DNA from: Erythroxylum novogranatense
Lineage: Eukaryota > Streptophyta > Magnoliopsida > Malpighiales > Erythroxylaceae
DNA: 64,000 nt
Reading direction: 5' to 3'
Assembly (NCBI GenBank): GCA_029891385.1
Contig: CM057235.1
Span: forward strand, 7,683,001 to 7,747,000
Shown here: piece after piece, positions 1-12,445 of the stretch
How the letters are laid out: every line of letters begins with the position of its first letter
Position numbering within the stretch: position 1 is the stretch's first letter
The notes under the pieces: model-generated
What the model was told of the DNA's origin: nothing
The model's database searches: none
Seen by the model: only the letters and a program-made list of their open reading frames with translations
Made by a program: the position numbers and the translations under genes

Positions 1-2640
1 TCAAAAAAGAACACTTGAATTTGGTGTTTAATATTTCAAAAAGACTCAAAATCTTACCAAAGAAAGTGTCATTCATCCATCATAACAAGTTAATGTCATT
101 TAAATCAAAATCAAGTCAATCAGCCTGAACATGCAAGTATACTTATTCACTCATATTATAAATTTCTAATCTTGATCAAGTTTACTTAATGACCATGCAT
201 CTCTAACTATTAAATTGGAAAAACACACAATATATAAAAAATTTAATTAAATACTACCCCCACTTATATATCACGTTACCCCCAATGTGATAAGAAAATA
301 AAAGAGGGATCTGAGATGCAAAATAACTCAAACAAGGACAAACATTAAATCAAAAAGAAACTAAGCTAACAAGCAATAAAAAGAAAAAAGATAGAAATAT
401 AATGCTAAGGTGGGGTTGGTGTGTTATGTTGAGCTTTGGTGCATTGTGGAGCATGGTGAACTATGATGAGGAGTGGAGAATGTCTGCGAGGAAGAAAAAT
501 AGAAGAGACTAAAAATTAGGGTGGGTAAGGATTGATTTTTAATTAAAAATAAAATAAGTAGAGATAAAAGGAATAACTACTAATTGAAAAACAAAATAGA
601 AATTGTATGGTTTCCCTCCCATTCAGCGCTTATTTAATGTATGAAAGTTAGATGTCTCAATAGTCATGCTCTCTTTCGATGGGTAGCATTTTTCTCCTCA
701 TTTGGATATGTCTCTAAGAATTTGTCAAACTCTCCCTTTGTTGCATGGTCTAGCAATTGGAAATACTCATCAATCCCTTTAGCCAAGTCCAATTCCCTTT
801 CTTCTTCTTCCTGCAATACAAAATCAAAATTTGCAGTATTAATTTGATCAACAAGAGAACATACTTTAACACCCAATGATGTCGTTTTCGTTTACATTTA
901 ACTCACCCGAAAGACCCCTCCCTTGCGTCTTCTTCTTTATAGTTCCTCTCTCCCCTGTATTTTCTTCCTGCTTTTTTCCTATCTCCGGTTTCTCTATCGT
1001 GGACTCCTCTTCTGCTTGTCATCATTTGTCTTCTTCGACTACTGTCATTATGTCCTTTGACGGAGGTATTATTGTAGCCCTTCATCTTTGTTATTTTGTG
1101 TGATGTTAGATGTATTTAGGTATTTAATAACATTCGTTTATTTGGGTATTTTGTGATTGGAAGACAATTTTAATGTATAAATGTTAGCTATGGAAGGGAT
1201 AAGACGTGATTTTAGTTGTGATGTTGGGATGAATTTCTGATGCATTTAAGGTTTTTGATGAAATGCCTGTTATGTTGAAGTTAAATGAAGGGAGTGTTCT
1301 ATGTATGTATGGGGTGTTTTGCATTATTTGAATTGATAGAAGTACTTTTTTAAAATTATGGGACTGTTATAACTTTGATATAAGTCTTTATAATGAAAAA
1401 AATGAATCATTCCTACATTGAAAAAATGAATCTTCAAACCTCTATAGAACCATTTAGAGTCTCTTACATACCTAGTTGGTATCTGTAGTATAAACCTACC
1501 CTTATTGTCAAACCAACTTCTTCCCTATTTTCCTTGACATATAGAGCATACCCTAAATACGAGGGATTGATCGATGATGATTTTTATGCAACAGATTCAC
1601 AACTTTACCATATTAAGAATATATAGAAAAAAATTTAAAAAAAGGAACTGTAAAGTCCTAATCTAAGAATGAAAGTTTGGGGATTGATTGCAAGATAGGG
1701 TAGGTGTTAGGCACCTAATCATGCTCATCTAAATAATTACCTAGGCTTATGAAAAATTTTACAAATTTAGGGAAAGATTCAAAGAAAAAACGTAAGATTG
1801 GTAAGATGAAAATGTAAGACATTCTGTTATTCCTTTGATAACTTAAATTGTGTAATTTAATTTGTTATTAAATAATTGATTAATTATTGATGAAAGACTA
1901 GTTTTATAAACATTTAAAGAGTATTTAAATTATTAGGTTAATTTTGATTATTATGATTGATAATACTTTTTGTTAACTATATGTATTTAAAATTTTGATA
2001 TATGAATAATAAAAAGAATTCACACTTTGTGTTCTTTAATAATTTACCCTTCTTTTTATATATTATTTTAAGTCAAATTCTCTTAATGATAGTCATGTCG
2101 ATTATCAAAATGAAAATTATTACTAGAATATTCTATAATATTCAGATAGTTTTGTAGATAGTTTAAACCAAGCAAATCAGATTGGTTTGGTCTAGTAATA
2201 TTTTTAACATTACTCCCATTAAAAGTCCACATATTTCTATTTCAAAATAAACAATATTATTTTCTGGATTGCTTGTTTTAATATATTAAAAATATAACAA
2301 AACTATTAAACAAGTTTATTATATTAAATAAGAAATATTCTTTTTCGTAGGCATTATATTGTGTTGAAGAGTGTCGCTTATCCTTCTTCTTTGTAATTTG
2401 GAGTTGTCCATCCATCCAGGTAAGTCATCCAACTAATATCTACCATATGTATTGCTTTAATAATACGATTCTTATGTGTTTGGGTTTTATGTGAATGCAA
2501 AGGAGGTTCTGATTTTAGGTTGTTGTTTAAAAGATTCTTATAATCATTGATGAGTTTGTATGCTCTTCTTTAATAGTCTAACTATTTACTGTATGTGGAA
2601 TGAGTTTGAGTTCTTATGGATGATTTAAGGCATAACTATG
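1..2640. other. AT-rich intergenic spacer
   Basis: I recognise no gene here. The stretch is AT-rich with short homopolymer runs. A minus-strand reading frame of 70 codons (664-876) has an acidic, helix-like composition, but I see no splice-supported extension, no recognisable motif and no homologous neighbour. A pyrimidine-rich tract (about 905-1050) could be leader or promoter sequence of an unknown transcript. No RNA gene or terminal-repeat structure was seen. Confidence 0.5.
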
Positions 2641-3122
2641 TCCTTAGGATGGAATATAGGCTTGAAACCCATGATGCAGCTCCCATGAGGCTTATCAGTA
2701 AAAAATTCTACGAGCCTAGAAGTCACAGCAAGAACTTGCTTTCTTGATTCACAAGTATAAACAATGTCACTTACCATAGTATTGAAATCGATTGTAGGTT
2801 ATTAATTGAAACATAAATACTTCAACTTCAATGTGATTAATTCAAACTTAGTATTAACACAAAAAATTCGTAGGTTTAATAGACAAGACAATTCTTTGCA
2901 TAATACACCCCTAGGACAGTATATAGGCTGGAAACCCATGATGCAGCTCTCGTGAGGCTTATTAGTGAAAAATTTCAAGAGCCTAAGAGTCACATCGAGA
3001 ACATGCTTTCTTGATTCACAAGTGTAAACAATACCACATACCATAGTATTGAAATCAACTGAAGATGATTAATTCAATCATAAATACTTCAACTTCAATG
3101 TGATTAATTCAAACTTAGTATT
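2641..3122. repeat. 267-bp tandem repeat array, left half
   Basis: Two diverged units are visible. The marker string ATATAGG recurs at 2654 and 2921, a period of 267 bp. Shared blocks include GATGCAGCTC, GTGAGGCTTAT and TTGATTCACAAGTGTAAACA. The array continues after a solo LTR at 6462. Removing that LTR and one 5-bp target duplication places the third marker exactly 267 bp after the second. The units carry no coding potential. They may be a short satellite or part of an older unrecognised repeat. Confidence 0.75.
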
Positions 3123-6100
3123 TGTAGCGCCCCCTTACCTTAGGGTACACACCAGGATGCCCGGAGGTCATTCCGGCATATATCCTACGATGAGGGCGCG
3201 CTACGATCGATCACTACATTCCTTTTCTATGGCATGGTAACATAATTCGAGAATAAAGCATCATAAGAAGATCACAATATTTAAAAACCAACTTTTCCCT
3301 CATTACATTTCACAAAAACCAAGGTCTACATTGTCTGTCCACAATATCTGTATGTACATCATCAGAAAACCTAATACAATAGTACTACGCGAATGAGGAA
3401 AGTGTATCAAATTTATTTAAACCATCCAAAAGAACCCCAGCTGACCGACCTTTGAGCCATGACCTCAAACTCCAATCGCAATCTACTCGGTTAGAAGATC
3501 CTCTTTAACAACTAGAGTCGTCTCTCGATCCTGAAAGGACAACGTTGCAATTTTGGTGACTTTTGCGAACTCAATGAGGTAACCATCATCGATGGTTCAC
3601 TCAATTCATGCATCAAATCATCGCATATAACACAACGCTCATTCCATTACATATTCACAATGTATCATACTATCGCACATAACATAATATTCACTTCATT
3701 GCATATTCACAATGTATCACACTGTTCATAAAAACACACAACACTTGTCATTGGCAATGCACGTGAGACTCACTTTCATTTATTATTGTCGTTATGACCG
3801 AGTGCCTTTTTCCAGCTCATCCCTTTTCTGGATGTCGCTTAGTCGAATAACATCCCATATCTCTTCGTAGATATTGGGGACAGTCGCACTCGAGCCCAAG
3901 GCTCTATTCACACTTTTGAGCTTTTGGCTCCTTATCTTGGCAACTCCAGTCATAACTTCCTTTATCTTTCATGCATACATGTAATAAATGTTTCACATAT
4001 CATAATCTCAGTCAATTACATGGATGCTCATTCACGTTTTGATCACATTTATCATCGGACCTTAGTCTGGCATTCAGTAGAAATGCTTAGCACACTTTTG
4101 CATTCATATGCACATTTACAATTTTCGCATGTTTGGGGCACTTAAGTAACTCATTCAAAAAATATTCTAAAACAAACAATTAATTGAGTGAGACCGCCTA
4201 GGTTACTCACAAGTTTCCCCTGAAGCTAATGCCTGGAAGATCCAGCAACGTCTGGAGGTTGACGCTCCAATGGCTCCTCTATAACAAATAACATATACAT
4301 ATATCACAATTTGAACAATCATAAGTGTTTAATAATGCACATGAATGAGATGAAATATGTACGATGCATATTCATGACTATCCCAGGTATCAACCCATCA
4401 ATTTCTTCACAAGACGCTAAACTATCAAAACTCACTTAATTAGCCTCATTATGTGGGATTTAACCCTCCATAAACCATTTGAATCCAATCTCATAATCCA
4501 ATGAACCATTTCAGATCTTTCTCCAAACACAGTGTATTATATCCGAATTCCATCTGGAAATTGAACACCTTAGAGACCGTATCAAGATTCAGCTCCTTCA
4601 TATAATTTGTAGCCCTATTACTCTAGTTCACTACAAATCAAGAATCACCCCAATTGGAATCCTATAGACCAAGTTATCATCAAAATACTGAAACACATTC
4701 AATAAAATATCCAATTCATACTCCTTCCACCTGTACCCTTACTTTGATTCAGTCAATCGTTTCCAATTTAATACCAAAGACCATAAATTTTTGTGTAGAA
4801 ATAAATAAATATGTTAGAAATCCAATGCTTCCAGAATCAGGTCATTTGGAGGTCTAGAGAAGAAGTTATGACCAAAAGAGTACAGCTTGTTTTTGTGTCT
4901 CAGTTATGCGTCTACTTTTATGCGTCTACTTTCTGCGTCTACTTTTATGCGTCTACTTTCTGCGTCTACTTTTATGCGTCTACTTTCTGCGTCTACTTTT
5001 ATGCGTCTACTTTCTGCGTCTACTTTTATGCGTCTACTTTCTGCGTCTACTGTTATGCGTCTACTTTCTGCGTCTACTTTTATGCGTCTACTTTCTGCGT
5101 CTACTTTTATGCGTCTACTTTCTGCATCTACTTTTATGCGTCTACTTTCTCAGATGCATAACTTTTGACTCCGATGTCCAAAATTTACAAACTTTATACC
5201 GTTGGAAAGCTAAAAGAAAGATCTACAACTTTTCAGAAGGAAATTTTGCCAGAATCTATCTAAATCAGGTCGAAAATCCCTCCCGAACTTGGAACACGAA
5301 TTTTCTCTCAACTCTTAACATCCAGCACCCAGTTCTCAACTTCGTGACAACTTTTGAGACTCTTAGAGACAGAAATGAAATTCAATGTCTTCATATGAAT
5401 TGTAGCCATATATTCTTAGGTTACTTGGAATCAAGAATCATCTCATTTAGACAACCACAGAAAATGTTATGGCCAAAATACTGAAACATGCTCAGCGAGA
5501 ATTTTCCCAGACTTTCTGACTTTCAACACTTTACGTCACCACACACCAAAAGTTTTCTCAAAAACTAATTAACACTATAACTGAATTTATTTCTCCTCAA
5601 CTAACCAGTATTTAAGAACAAACACATGAAGTACATTTTCCATGCAGATGACAGAAATCTATCAACTTTATTTCACAAATCTCTTACAGTGAGGGATTTC
5701 TCTAACACTTACCTGCTGAAAACTCCAAAATCTTCAAGCCCTAAACTCCAAACGTTTACGTACTTCGCTGAGTGAAATGATCAGCTTCTGGTTTTTCCTT
5801 AGAGTAGATGACACACATGGCAAAGTAAGTTTTGTGAAAGAAAGGAAGAACACAAGAGTCCCTTAGAAGATATTTTGCTGAAAAATTCTGTGTTTTCGAA
5901 GAGAGAAGTTTTAGAAAGATGAGAATAAAGAAAGGACTTGGACAAGACTTAACCTGTCAACTCTTAAGGAATAGAGACCTACTTCTAGCTAGATTACAAG
6001 GTCTAAGTGACACATGTCACTTTCTAAATGATTAAACCCTAACTTAGTTTCTTTGGAAACTAACTCCATTTAGTTCCCCTCTTTCCAATACAACAATCAT

Positions 6101-6461
6101 CTTTACAACCTAACTATCTCCAAATCTTTATTTAATTTATTTCTTGTTCCTACTATAAATATCTCTCTCTCAATACTCCATAACTTCACCAACATATACT
6201 AATACAATAATTCCACTAAAATTCAGAATATCAAGATTTCACTAACCCATAAATTTTTCAATGTAATAATATTCAAGATTCTCAAATCATTCCAATTATA
6301 CCCGGAATTATTCATGAATGCATGTACAAGTATTTTCATGTGCAACAATCAAGTCTGAGCATGTAGCAAGTTATGCATGAACATGTAGGATACATTCCTA
6401 ACTCTCATTAGTCACTCACATTTACCATCCCACCCCTTTCCACTAGCAATCGGATGTTACA
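3123..6461 (-). mobile_element. Solo LTR of a long-LTR Ty3/gypsy-type retrotransposon
   Basis: The 3339-bp element starts TGTAGCGCCCCC, ends CGGATGTTACA and is flanked by the 5-bp direct repeat GTATT (3118-3122 and 6462-6466). It interrupts a tandem repeat whose phase is restored exactly when the element is removed. No internal coding region, primer-binding site or second LTR is present, so it is best read as a solo LTR left by LTR-LTR recombination. The block around 3560-3600, containing ACCATCATCGATGGT, matches the LTRs of elements A and B further right. It lies in the same orientation as minus-strand element B, hence the minus assignment. Clade membership (Tekay/Del-like) is inferred from LTR length and terminal motif only. 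Confidence 0.85.
4905..5152. repeat. Minisatellite of TGCGTCTACTTT units inside the solo LTR
   Basis: Ten or so alternating units of about 12 bp, giving a 24-bp higher-order period (CTTTTATGCGTCTA then CTTTCTGCGTCTA), run almost without interruption. Because the period is a multiple of three, all plus-strand frames stay open and give spurious repetitive ORFs between 4811 and 5484. Copy homogeneity suggests recent slippage or expansion. Confidence 0.9.
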
Positions 6462-6935
6462 GTATTAACACAAGAAATTCATAGGTTTAATAGACAAGAG
6501 AGTTCTTTGCATAATAAACCTTTAGGATGGTATATAATCTAGAAACTTTTGATGCAGCTCCCGTGAGGCTTATCGGTGAAAATTTTCACGAGCTTAGGAG
6601 TCATAGCGAGAACTTGCTTTTTTGATTCACAAGTGTAAACAATGCCACGTATCATAGTATTTAAATCAATTATAGGTGATTGATTGAAACATAAATGCTT
6701 CAACTTCAATATTATTATTTCAAAATTAGTATTAACACAAGAAATTCATAGGTCTAATTGCATAATAAACCCCTATGACAGTATATAGGCTAGAAAACCC
6801 TGATGCAGCTCTTGTGAGGCTTATCGGTGAAAAATTCCAGGAGCCTAGAAATTACAACGAGAACATGCCTTCTTGATTCATAGGTGTAAACAATGCCAAA
6901 TACCATAGTATTCAAATCAACTGTAGATGATTAAT
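6462..6935. repeat. 267-bp tandem repeat array, right half
   Basis: This continues the array interrupted by the solo LTR. Markers lie at about 6532 and 6783. The last unit is shortened to about 251 bp because it lacks the AGACAAGA...TTCTTTG stretch. The first bases (GTATT) are also the right copy of the LTR target-site duplication. Confidence 0.75.
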
Positions 6936-7049
6936 TTGGTTGATTAATTATTAAAGGATGTTGTGTAAAGTTTAAATGTTCTATAAACTTATGAGACATA
7001 AAGGATACTAACTATGAAATTGTTTTTTTAAATTAACAATTTTGTTGAA

Positions 7050-9745
7050 ATGAGTAATGTTGATAGATCTTGGATGTATAAGCGATTAACACTTGATAGT
7101 TTCATTAATCCTGAGTTTGTTGAGGGAGTTGAAGCTTTTATTCATTATGCATGTTCTCAACCTATATATATGGATGGCCTAAAGATTAGATGTCTATATA
7201 AAAAGTGCAAACATATTTGTTTCCTTCCTATTGATGAAGTGAATGGTCATTTGCTGAGAAAAGGGTTTGCTTTAAATTAATTTGAGTAGACACGACATGG
7301 GGAGCCATTGATTTGTAGCACCTCAAGGGATAATGAAGTAAACTCATCAATAAATGTAGATGAGTTTAAAAGGGGATTGTATTTAGAACAAATAATGTGG
7401 GTGTAACTGAAAATCCTTACATGCAAATGGTTTATGATACAACAGGTTATATTTTTCAGGAAAATATAGAAAATTTTGAAAAAGAACCAAAGCCACATGT
7501 AAAACAACTTTTTGACTTAGTACACTCAACTGGCCAAGAGTTATAGCCAAATTGTCTTCAATTGCTTGAATATTGAACATAAAGTCTGAAGGGTATATTT
7601 TTTTATCGTATTTTTGATAAAATTCTTTGATGGCATTATGAATCATTGCCTCCTGATCTTACAATAGTTAATATTTTTTACAATATGAAGAAACTTATAA
7701 AGGGCCTTGGTTTTCTTGTTAAAAAAGGTGATTGTTGCAAATTGAGATGTATGCTATATTTGGGAGATAATGTAGAATTACAAAAGTGCAAATTTTGTGG
7801 TCAATATAGGTTCAAGCCTATAAAGCATTCTATAAAATAGAAATTAATACCATGAAAATGATGTACTATTTACCGCTAGCTCTAAGAATTCAAAGACTAT
7901 ATGTTTCTGATGTTACTACATCTCGCATGAGATGGCATAATGAATACAAACAAGAAGATGGAATAATGATTCATCCATTGGATGAACTAGCATCGAAACA
8001 TTTCAATAACACCCATTATAAGTTTGCAACTGAAAGTCAAAATGTTATGTTGGGATTGTCGATAGATGGATTTTAACCTTTTGGTCAATCTGTCGAACAA
8101 TATTCATCATGGAAGTGATTGTGCTAGGGCCTACAAATCCAAAACATAAAATTGATGTATTCTTATAACCATTGATATCTTAATTGCAACATCTTTGGGA
8201 ATATGGTATGGAGATATATGATGTGTCTTTAAAACAAAATTTTGTGTTGAGAGCATTTTTGATATGGATTATTAGTAATTTTTTGGCATATGTTATGTTC
8301 TCTCAATGGAGCACAATAGGAAAATTGGCTTGTCCTTATAGTAGTAATAATTTTGATGTGTTTTTTCTTCTAAACAAGGGCAAATCATGTTGATTTGACA
8401 ACCACAAGAAAATTCTTCCTTTCGATCATCCATTTAAATGCAATAAACAAATTTTCATTAAAAATAGGGTGGTATGAACACCTCCTCCCCCTCACAAAGT
8501 AGGTGAAGAGATATTGCAAGAGATTGATGAATTGGGGTTATTGAAATTTACAGAATTTGAAGCTGATAAATTTAATACAAATATTAGTAAAAACTTTGGT
8601 TAGAGAAAATGAAGCATCTTTTAGGATTTGCCATATTGGAAAACTAATTGGATATATCATAATTTAGATGTGATGCATATTGAAAAAAATATTTTTGACA
8701 ATTTGTTCAATACTATAAATGACATTAAAGGGCAGACAAAGGACAACACAAAATCATTAACTGATTTGAAACAATTTTGTAGAAGGAATGAGTTAGATAA
8801 AGATATTCGCACCGGTAAATATCTGAAAGCATGTTACACTTCAAAAAAAAAATTGTGTGAATAGTTGAAAAGTATAAAGTTTTCCGATGATAATATTTCA
8901 AACTTGGCAAAGTGTATGGACACGAGGAAGTACAAATTATTTGGAATGAAAAGTCATGATGGTCATGTGTTTATGCAAAGGTTAATTTCAATTGCATTTT
9001 AGGAGTTTCTAATGAATAAGGTTTGGGAAGTTATAACAAAATTGAGTTTGTTTTTCAAAAACTTAACATCATCTGAAATAAAAGTTAGTTGAAATGGAAA
9101 AACTAGAAAAGAAAATTCCAATAATTTTGTGCAAATTTAAAGGGATTTTTCCTCCAAGCTTTTTTAACAGTATAGAGCATCTACCTATGCATTTAGCATA
9201 CGAGGCTAAACTTATTGGTACCGCTTAATATCGATGGATGTATTCGTTTAAGAGGTAATTATATTAAATATATAAATTGAAGGAATAACATGTTTTAATA
9301 ATAAAATTGTAATAACCCTATTCACTAATGTAGGTATCTACATCACTAGAAAAAATATCAAAAACAAGGCTAAAGTTGAAAGTTCAATATGTAATGCTTA
9401 TTTAGCGGATGAAACAAGTATATTTTTCTCATATTATTTTGAGTCGCATGTTCACACAAGTGACAGAAAGTTTCTCGTAATGGCGATAGAGGGGGGAACA
9501 GGTGATGCTGATAGTAAATTTTTCATTTCACGTATCCTAGACGAACATGTAGACGTTAAACAAAAAGAATGTTAAGAGAGGAAGAAATAAAGGTTACCCA
9601 TAGTTATATTTTATTGAATTGTCAAGAGGTTCAACCTTTTGTACAGTAAGTTAAAATTGATTATTTATGATTTGAAATTTAATGTTATTTATAACTAAAA
9701 TACATAATAATATTTTTAGATTATACGAGAAATAATTACGCGAGT
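7050..9745 (+). pseudogene. CACTA (En/Spm) transposase pseudogene, TNP2/Transposase_21 type
   Basis: This is a decayed transposase of a CACTA DNA transposon. The order of recognisable parts matches plant TNP2 proteins. An N-terminal transposase-associated domain (7050-7280) begins MSNVDRSWMYKRL and contains the C..KCK zinc-binding pattern. Transposase_21 blocks follow over about 7650-8870, with WHNEY, GLSIDGF, LKQNF, WSTIGKLACP and YHNLDVMHIEKN. A DUF4218-like part (about 8880-9745) contains KLFGMKSHDGHVFMQRL, LPMHLAYEAKL, SSICNAYLADET and FESHVHTSDRKFLVMAIEGG. Two relic introns are suggested at about 9256-9334 and 9648-9719 (GTAAGT...TTTTTAG). Stops and frameshifts break every block, so no functional protein is expected. 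I did not find the CACTA terminal repeats, so the transposon ends are unknown. Confidence 0.88.
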
Positions 9746-10169
9746 TAATGTCTAAGAAAACACACGATAACAACAATAAAGAAGTTAGATGATATCAATT
9801 AAGAGTTTACTAGCAAGTCCACGCGCTCCAACGAGCAAGTGGAGATGGAAAACCATCTCTAAGCTATGCTATATTCATTATAACAATAATAATAATAGTT
9901 TGTTCTATACGCTTGCCTTTTACGATATCTTTAGCCATTTCCGCGGGCGTAGTGACCGGCGGTCAACTTTCTCATTTCAACACTTCGTCACCCGTTGGCA
10001 ACCATTACCGTATATAAAACCCTTTGCCATAATCTCAAGTACCAAATGATTGCCGCTTCCATATTTATAACCAGCTGTACAGTAATATCAAAGTTTTAGG
10101 GAAGGAGAAAGCTCATTAATACGCGTCCTGTTTGATCATTCAAGTAATAGTTGAGTACGCTGCATGCTA
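9746..10169 (+). promoter_or_regulatory. Presumed promoter and 5' leader of the NAC gene
   Basis: This is the sequence between the transposase pseudogene and the NAC start codon. A good TATA box (TATATAAA) lies at 10011-10018, about 150 bp before the start codon; a second AT-rich candidate (ATATTTATAA) is near 10060. The proximal promoter is therefore short, no more than about 270 bp upstream of the TATA box before transposon-derived sequence begins. Specific transcription-factor sites cannot be assigned with confidence. Confidence 0.5.
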
Positions 10170-12291
10170 ATGGCTTCGTCAAATGGTGGTGTCCCTCCAG
10201 GGTTTCGGTTTCACCCTACCGACGAAGAATTGCTTCATTACTACCTGAAGAAGAAGGTTTCGTTTCAAAAGTTTGACATGGAGGTCATTCGAGAGATCGA
10301 CTTAAACAAGTTGGAGCCTTGGGAGTTGCGAGGTAATTGTCTAGTAGTTTGATCCTAAGCTCAAAAGTTGCATAATGACATTTATGGTATTCCTTAAATT
10401 TTGGAGTTGATCTATATATTTGAACAAATTAATCTTCAAAGTCTATTACTTTGGTTTTGATTCTAAGGTGTAACCAATCAAATGCTGCCATCATTGTGTA
10501 TACAAGGATTCTTTACTTGCGAGGATTTTGGTTATTTAGGGCATGCAGTCATGCATAACAGAAAAGTTCGAGTTTCCAAATTCTCAAATAAGCAAAGAAA
10601 TTGCATGGATTAATTACGTTTTGACCAATTTTTTGAAGATATACACCTAGTTCGACGCAGTCTATCTATATAGTTCATTGAGTTATAGTACTTTTAGATA
10701 ATATAGTTAATTGAATGACTAAAATGATCATTAACATTCAGACATTTTAAGATCATCATCACGTTGGAACAATATTAAATATACAATCTCGCGCACACTT
10801 TTTCCTTCCTTTTGGATAGAATTTTATATAAACTGGAGCTCAAGTAATTTGTGTTTCCTGATGTGTAGAAAGATGTAGGATCGGGTCAACCCCACAAAAC
10901 GAATGGTACTTTTTCAGTCACAAGGACAGGAAGTACCCAACTGGGTCAAGAACAAATAGAGCTACAAATGCTGGGTTTTGGAAGGCAACTGGTAGGGATA
11001 AATGCATTAGGAACAGCTATAAGAAAATTGGAATGAGGAAAACGCTTGTTTTCTATCGGGGAAGGGCACCTCATGGCCAGAAATCTGACTGGATCATGCA
11101 CGAGTACCGACTAGAAGATGGTGATGATCAAGGAAGCTCTAGTGTAAGTGTTTTCACCATTTATTGAGCATAGGTATATAAGTTTGACCTTTAAATTTAG
11201 GTAAATTAGTGCATCCTATTTTTAGGTACATCAAAATTAGCAATTAATTCTATAACAATAGCAATAAGAGATCTGTTTTAATTCATCGGTATAAATAAAT
11301 ACCACTTTAAATCTACTAAATTCAAATAAGGTAACTACTAATTTATTCTAGCTTCTCAAATTACACATAAGAATTAGTTTCTGTTTATGTTAATCATTCC
11401 CCAAATACTGTACTCCAAGGCCAACAAGTTAAAAAAATTTTGGATGCTACTAATCTTTAAAGATTAGATGTGAAATGCTGTCCTTTCATCAGATGCGAAA
11501 TCGGACAAATTGATTTGGAGCATTATGCATATCACAATCATGTTTATTTCAGAAAACAACATCTAAATCATTCTGCAATAGCATGATGGTAGATTAATTC
11601 TCACCTAAAAACAATATTTGCCGAAGTTCTTTTACACACGATACATGTGCAGGAGGATGGGTGGGTCATATGCAGGGTATTCAAGAAGAAAAATTTATTC
11701 AAGCTTGGAAACGAAGCAGGAACAAGCATTAACTCATCTGAGCAACAAATCAACTCATGTACTACTCAACCTCACAATTTTATCCACAAAGACACCCATT
11801 CCCTTTTTAATCAAAATCACACGCATGGTACTGACCAACCCTTTGAAGTAAATAGTAAACATGAGCTGGCCCTTCTCTACCCACACATGACTTCTCAGTA
11901 TTCTCTATTCCAATCTCAAGCCTTAATGCCAACTCATAACAAGTCTCTAGGCTACGACTACTCAACTCTCTCTTCTGAGACACCAGTCATGGTTAAGCAA
12001 CTCATGTCAAACCCTAGGGACTGCGAGAGTGGAAGTGGAAGTCTTAGGTATCAAGCTACTTGTGAGCCAGACCTAGAGGTGAGCACATGCGAACCCTCTC
12101 AGGTTGTTGCAGGAAGAGATCATGAGGGCTTGAATGAATGGGCTACGCTTGATCGGATTGTTACTTCTCATATGGGGAATGAAGATTCTTCAAAGGGAGT
12201 CAGGTACGAGGATGCAAATGAATCGTCAGTTCATCCCGCTAATCAACTCTCGCTTCGTGGCGAGATGGACTTTTGGGGCTACGGAAAATAA
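10170..12291 (+). CDS. NAC-domain transcription factor, BEARSKIN1/2 (SOMBRERO clade)-like
   Basis: Three exons are supported by GT/AG sites and protein continuity: 10170-10332, 10869-11143 and 11653-12291 (introns 536 and 509 bp; 1077 nt, 358 residues). The NAC domain spans about residues 7-165 with all five subdomains: [20 protein letters not shown], an acidic [36 protein letters not shown], the DNA-contacting [10 protein letters not shown], and [14 protein letters not shown] at the start of exon 3. The first intron splits codon 55; the second falls between codons 146 and 147. From family knowledge this best matches Arabidopsis BRN1/BRN2, nuclear activators acting with SMB in root-cap maturation and cell detachment. 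The C-terminal half (166-358) is Ser/Asn/His-rich and ends FWGYGK. The start at 10170 fits the family's M-x-S-S-N-G-G beginning and has G at +4; an in-frame ATG at 10164 would add two residues. No breaks are seen. The symbol is left blank because paralogues cannot be separated here. Confidence 0.93.
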
Positions 12292-12445
12292 TGAAGTTCT
12301 CTTTTGATTTATCTTTGTATCAAAATTATTTTTCCTCTTTGGATTGATTGTTGTTCTATTAAAATTATAGACGATATATGATGCAAAATTATATATGTTA
12401 ATTATAACTAATTTATAGTTATAATTTATGTTTATTACACATTTC
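12292..12445 (+). other. Presumed 3' UTR and terminator region of the NAC gene
   Basis: AT-rich sequence follows the stop codon, with several A/T-rich near-upstream-type elements but no single clear AATAAA. The transcript must end here or within the adjoining inverted-repeat element. Confidence 0.35.

Noticed and set aside
664..876. 70-codon minus-strand ORF with an acidic, helix-rich product
   Set aside because: No recognised domain, no splice-supported continuation and ordinary length for chance; kept only as a remark in the spacer entry.
4905..5152. Regularly spaced repeats resembling a CRISPR array
   Set aside because: There are no unique spacers, the units are about 12 bp, and the host is a plant genome.
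4811..5484. Overlapping repetitive ORFs (FCVYFYAST-, MRLLSASTF- and LCVYFLRLL-like)
   Set aside because: All arise from a 24-bp minisatellite whose length is a multiple of three; there is no independent coding evidence.
9342..9358. CACTAGAAAAAA as a CACTA terminal repeat
   Set aside because: It lies inside the DUF4218-like coding part of the transposase pseudogene, just after a relic intron.
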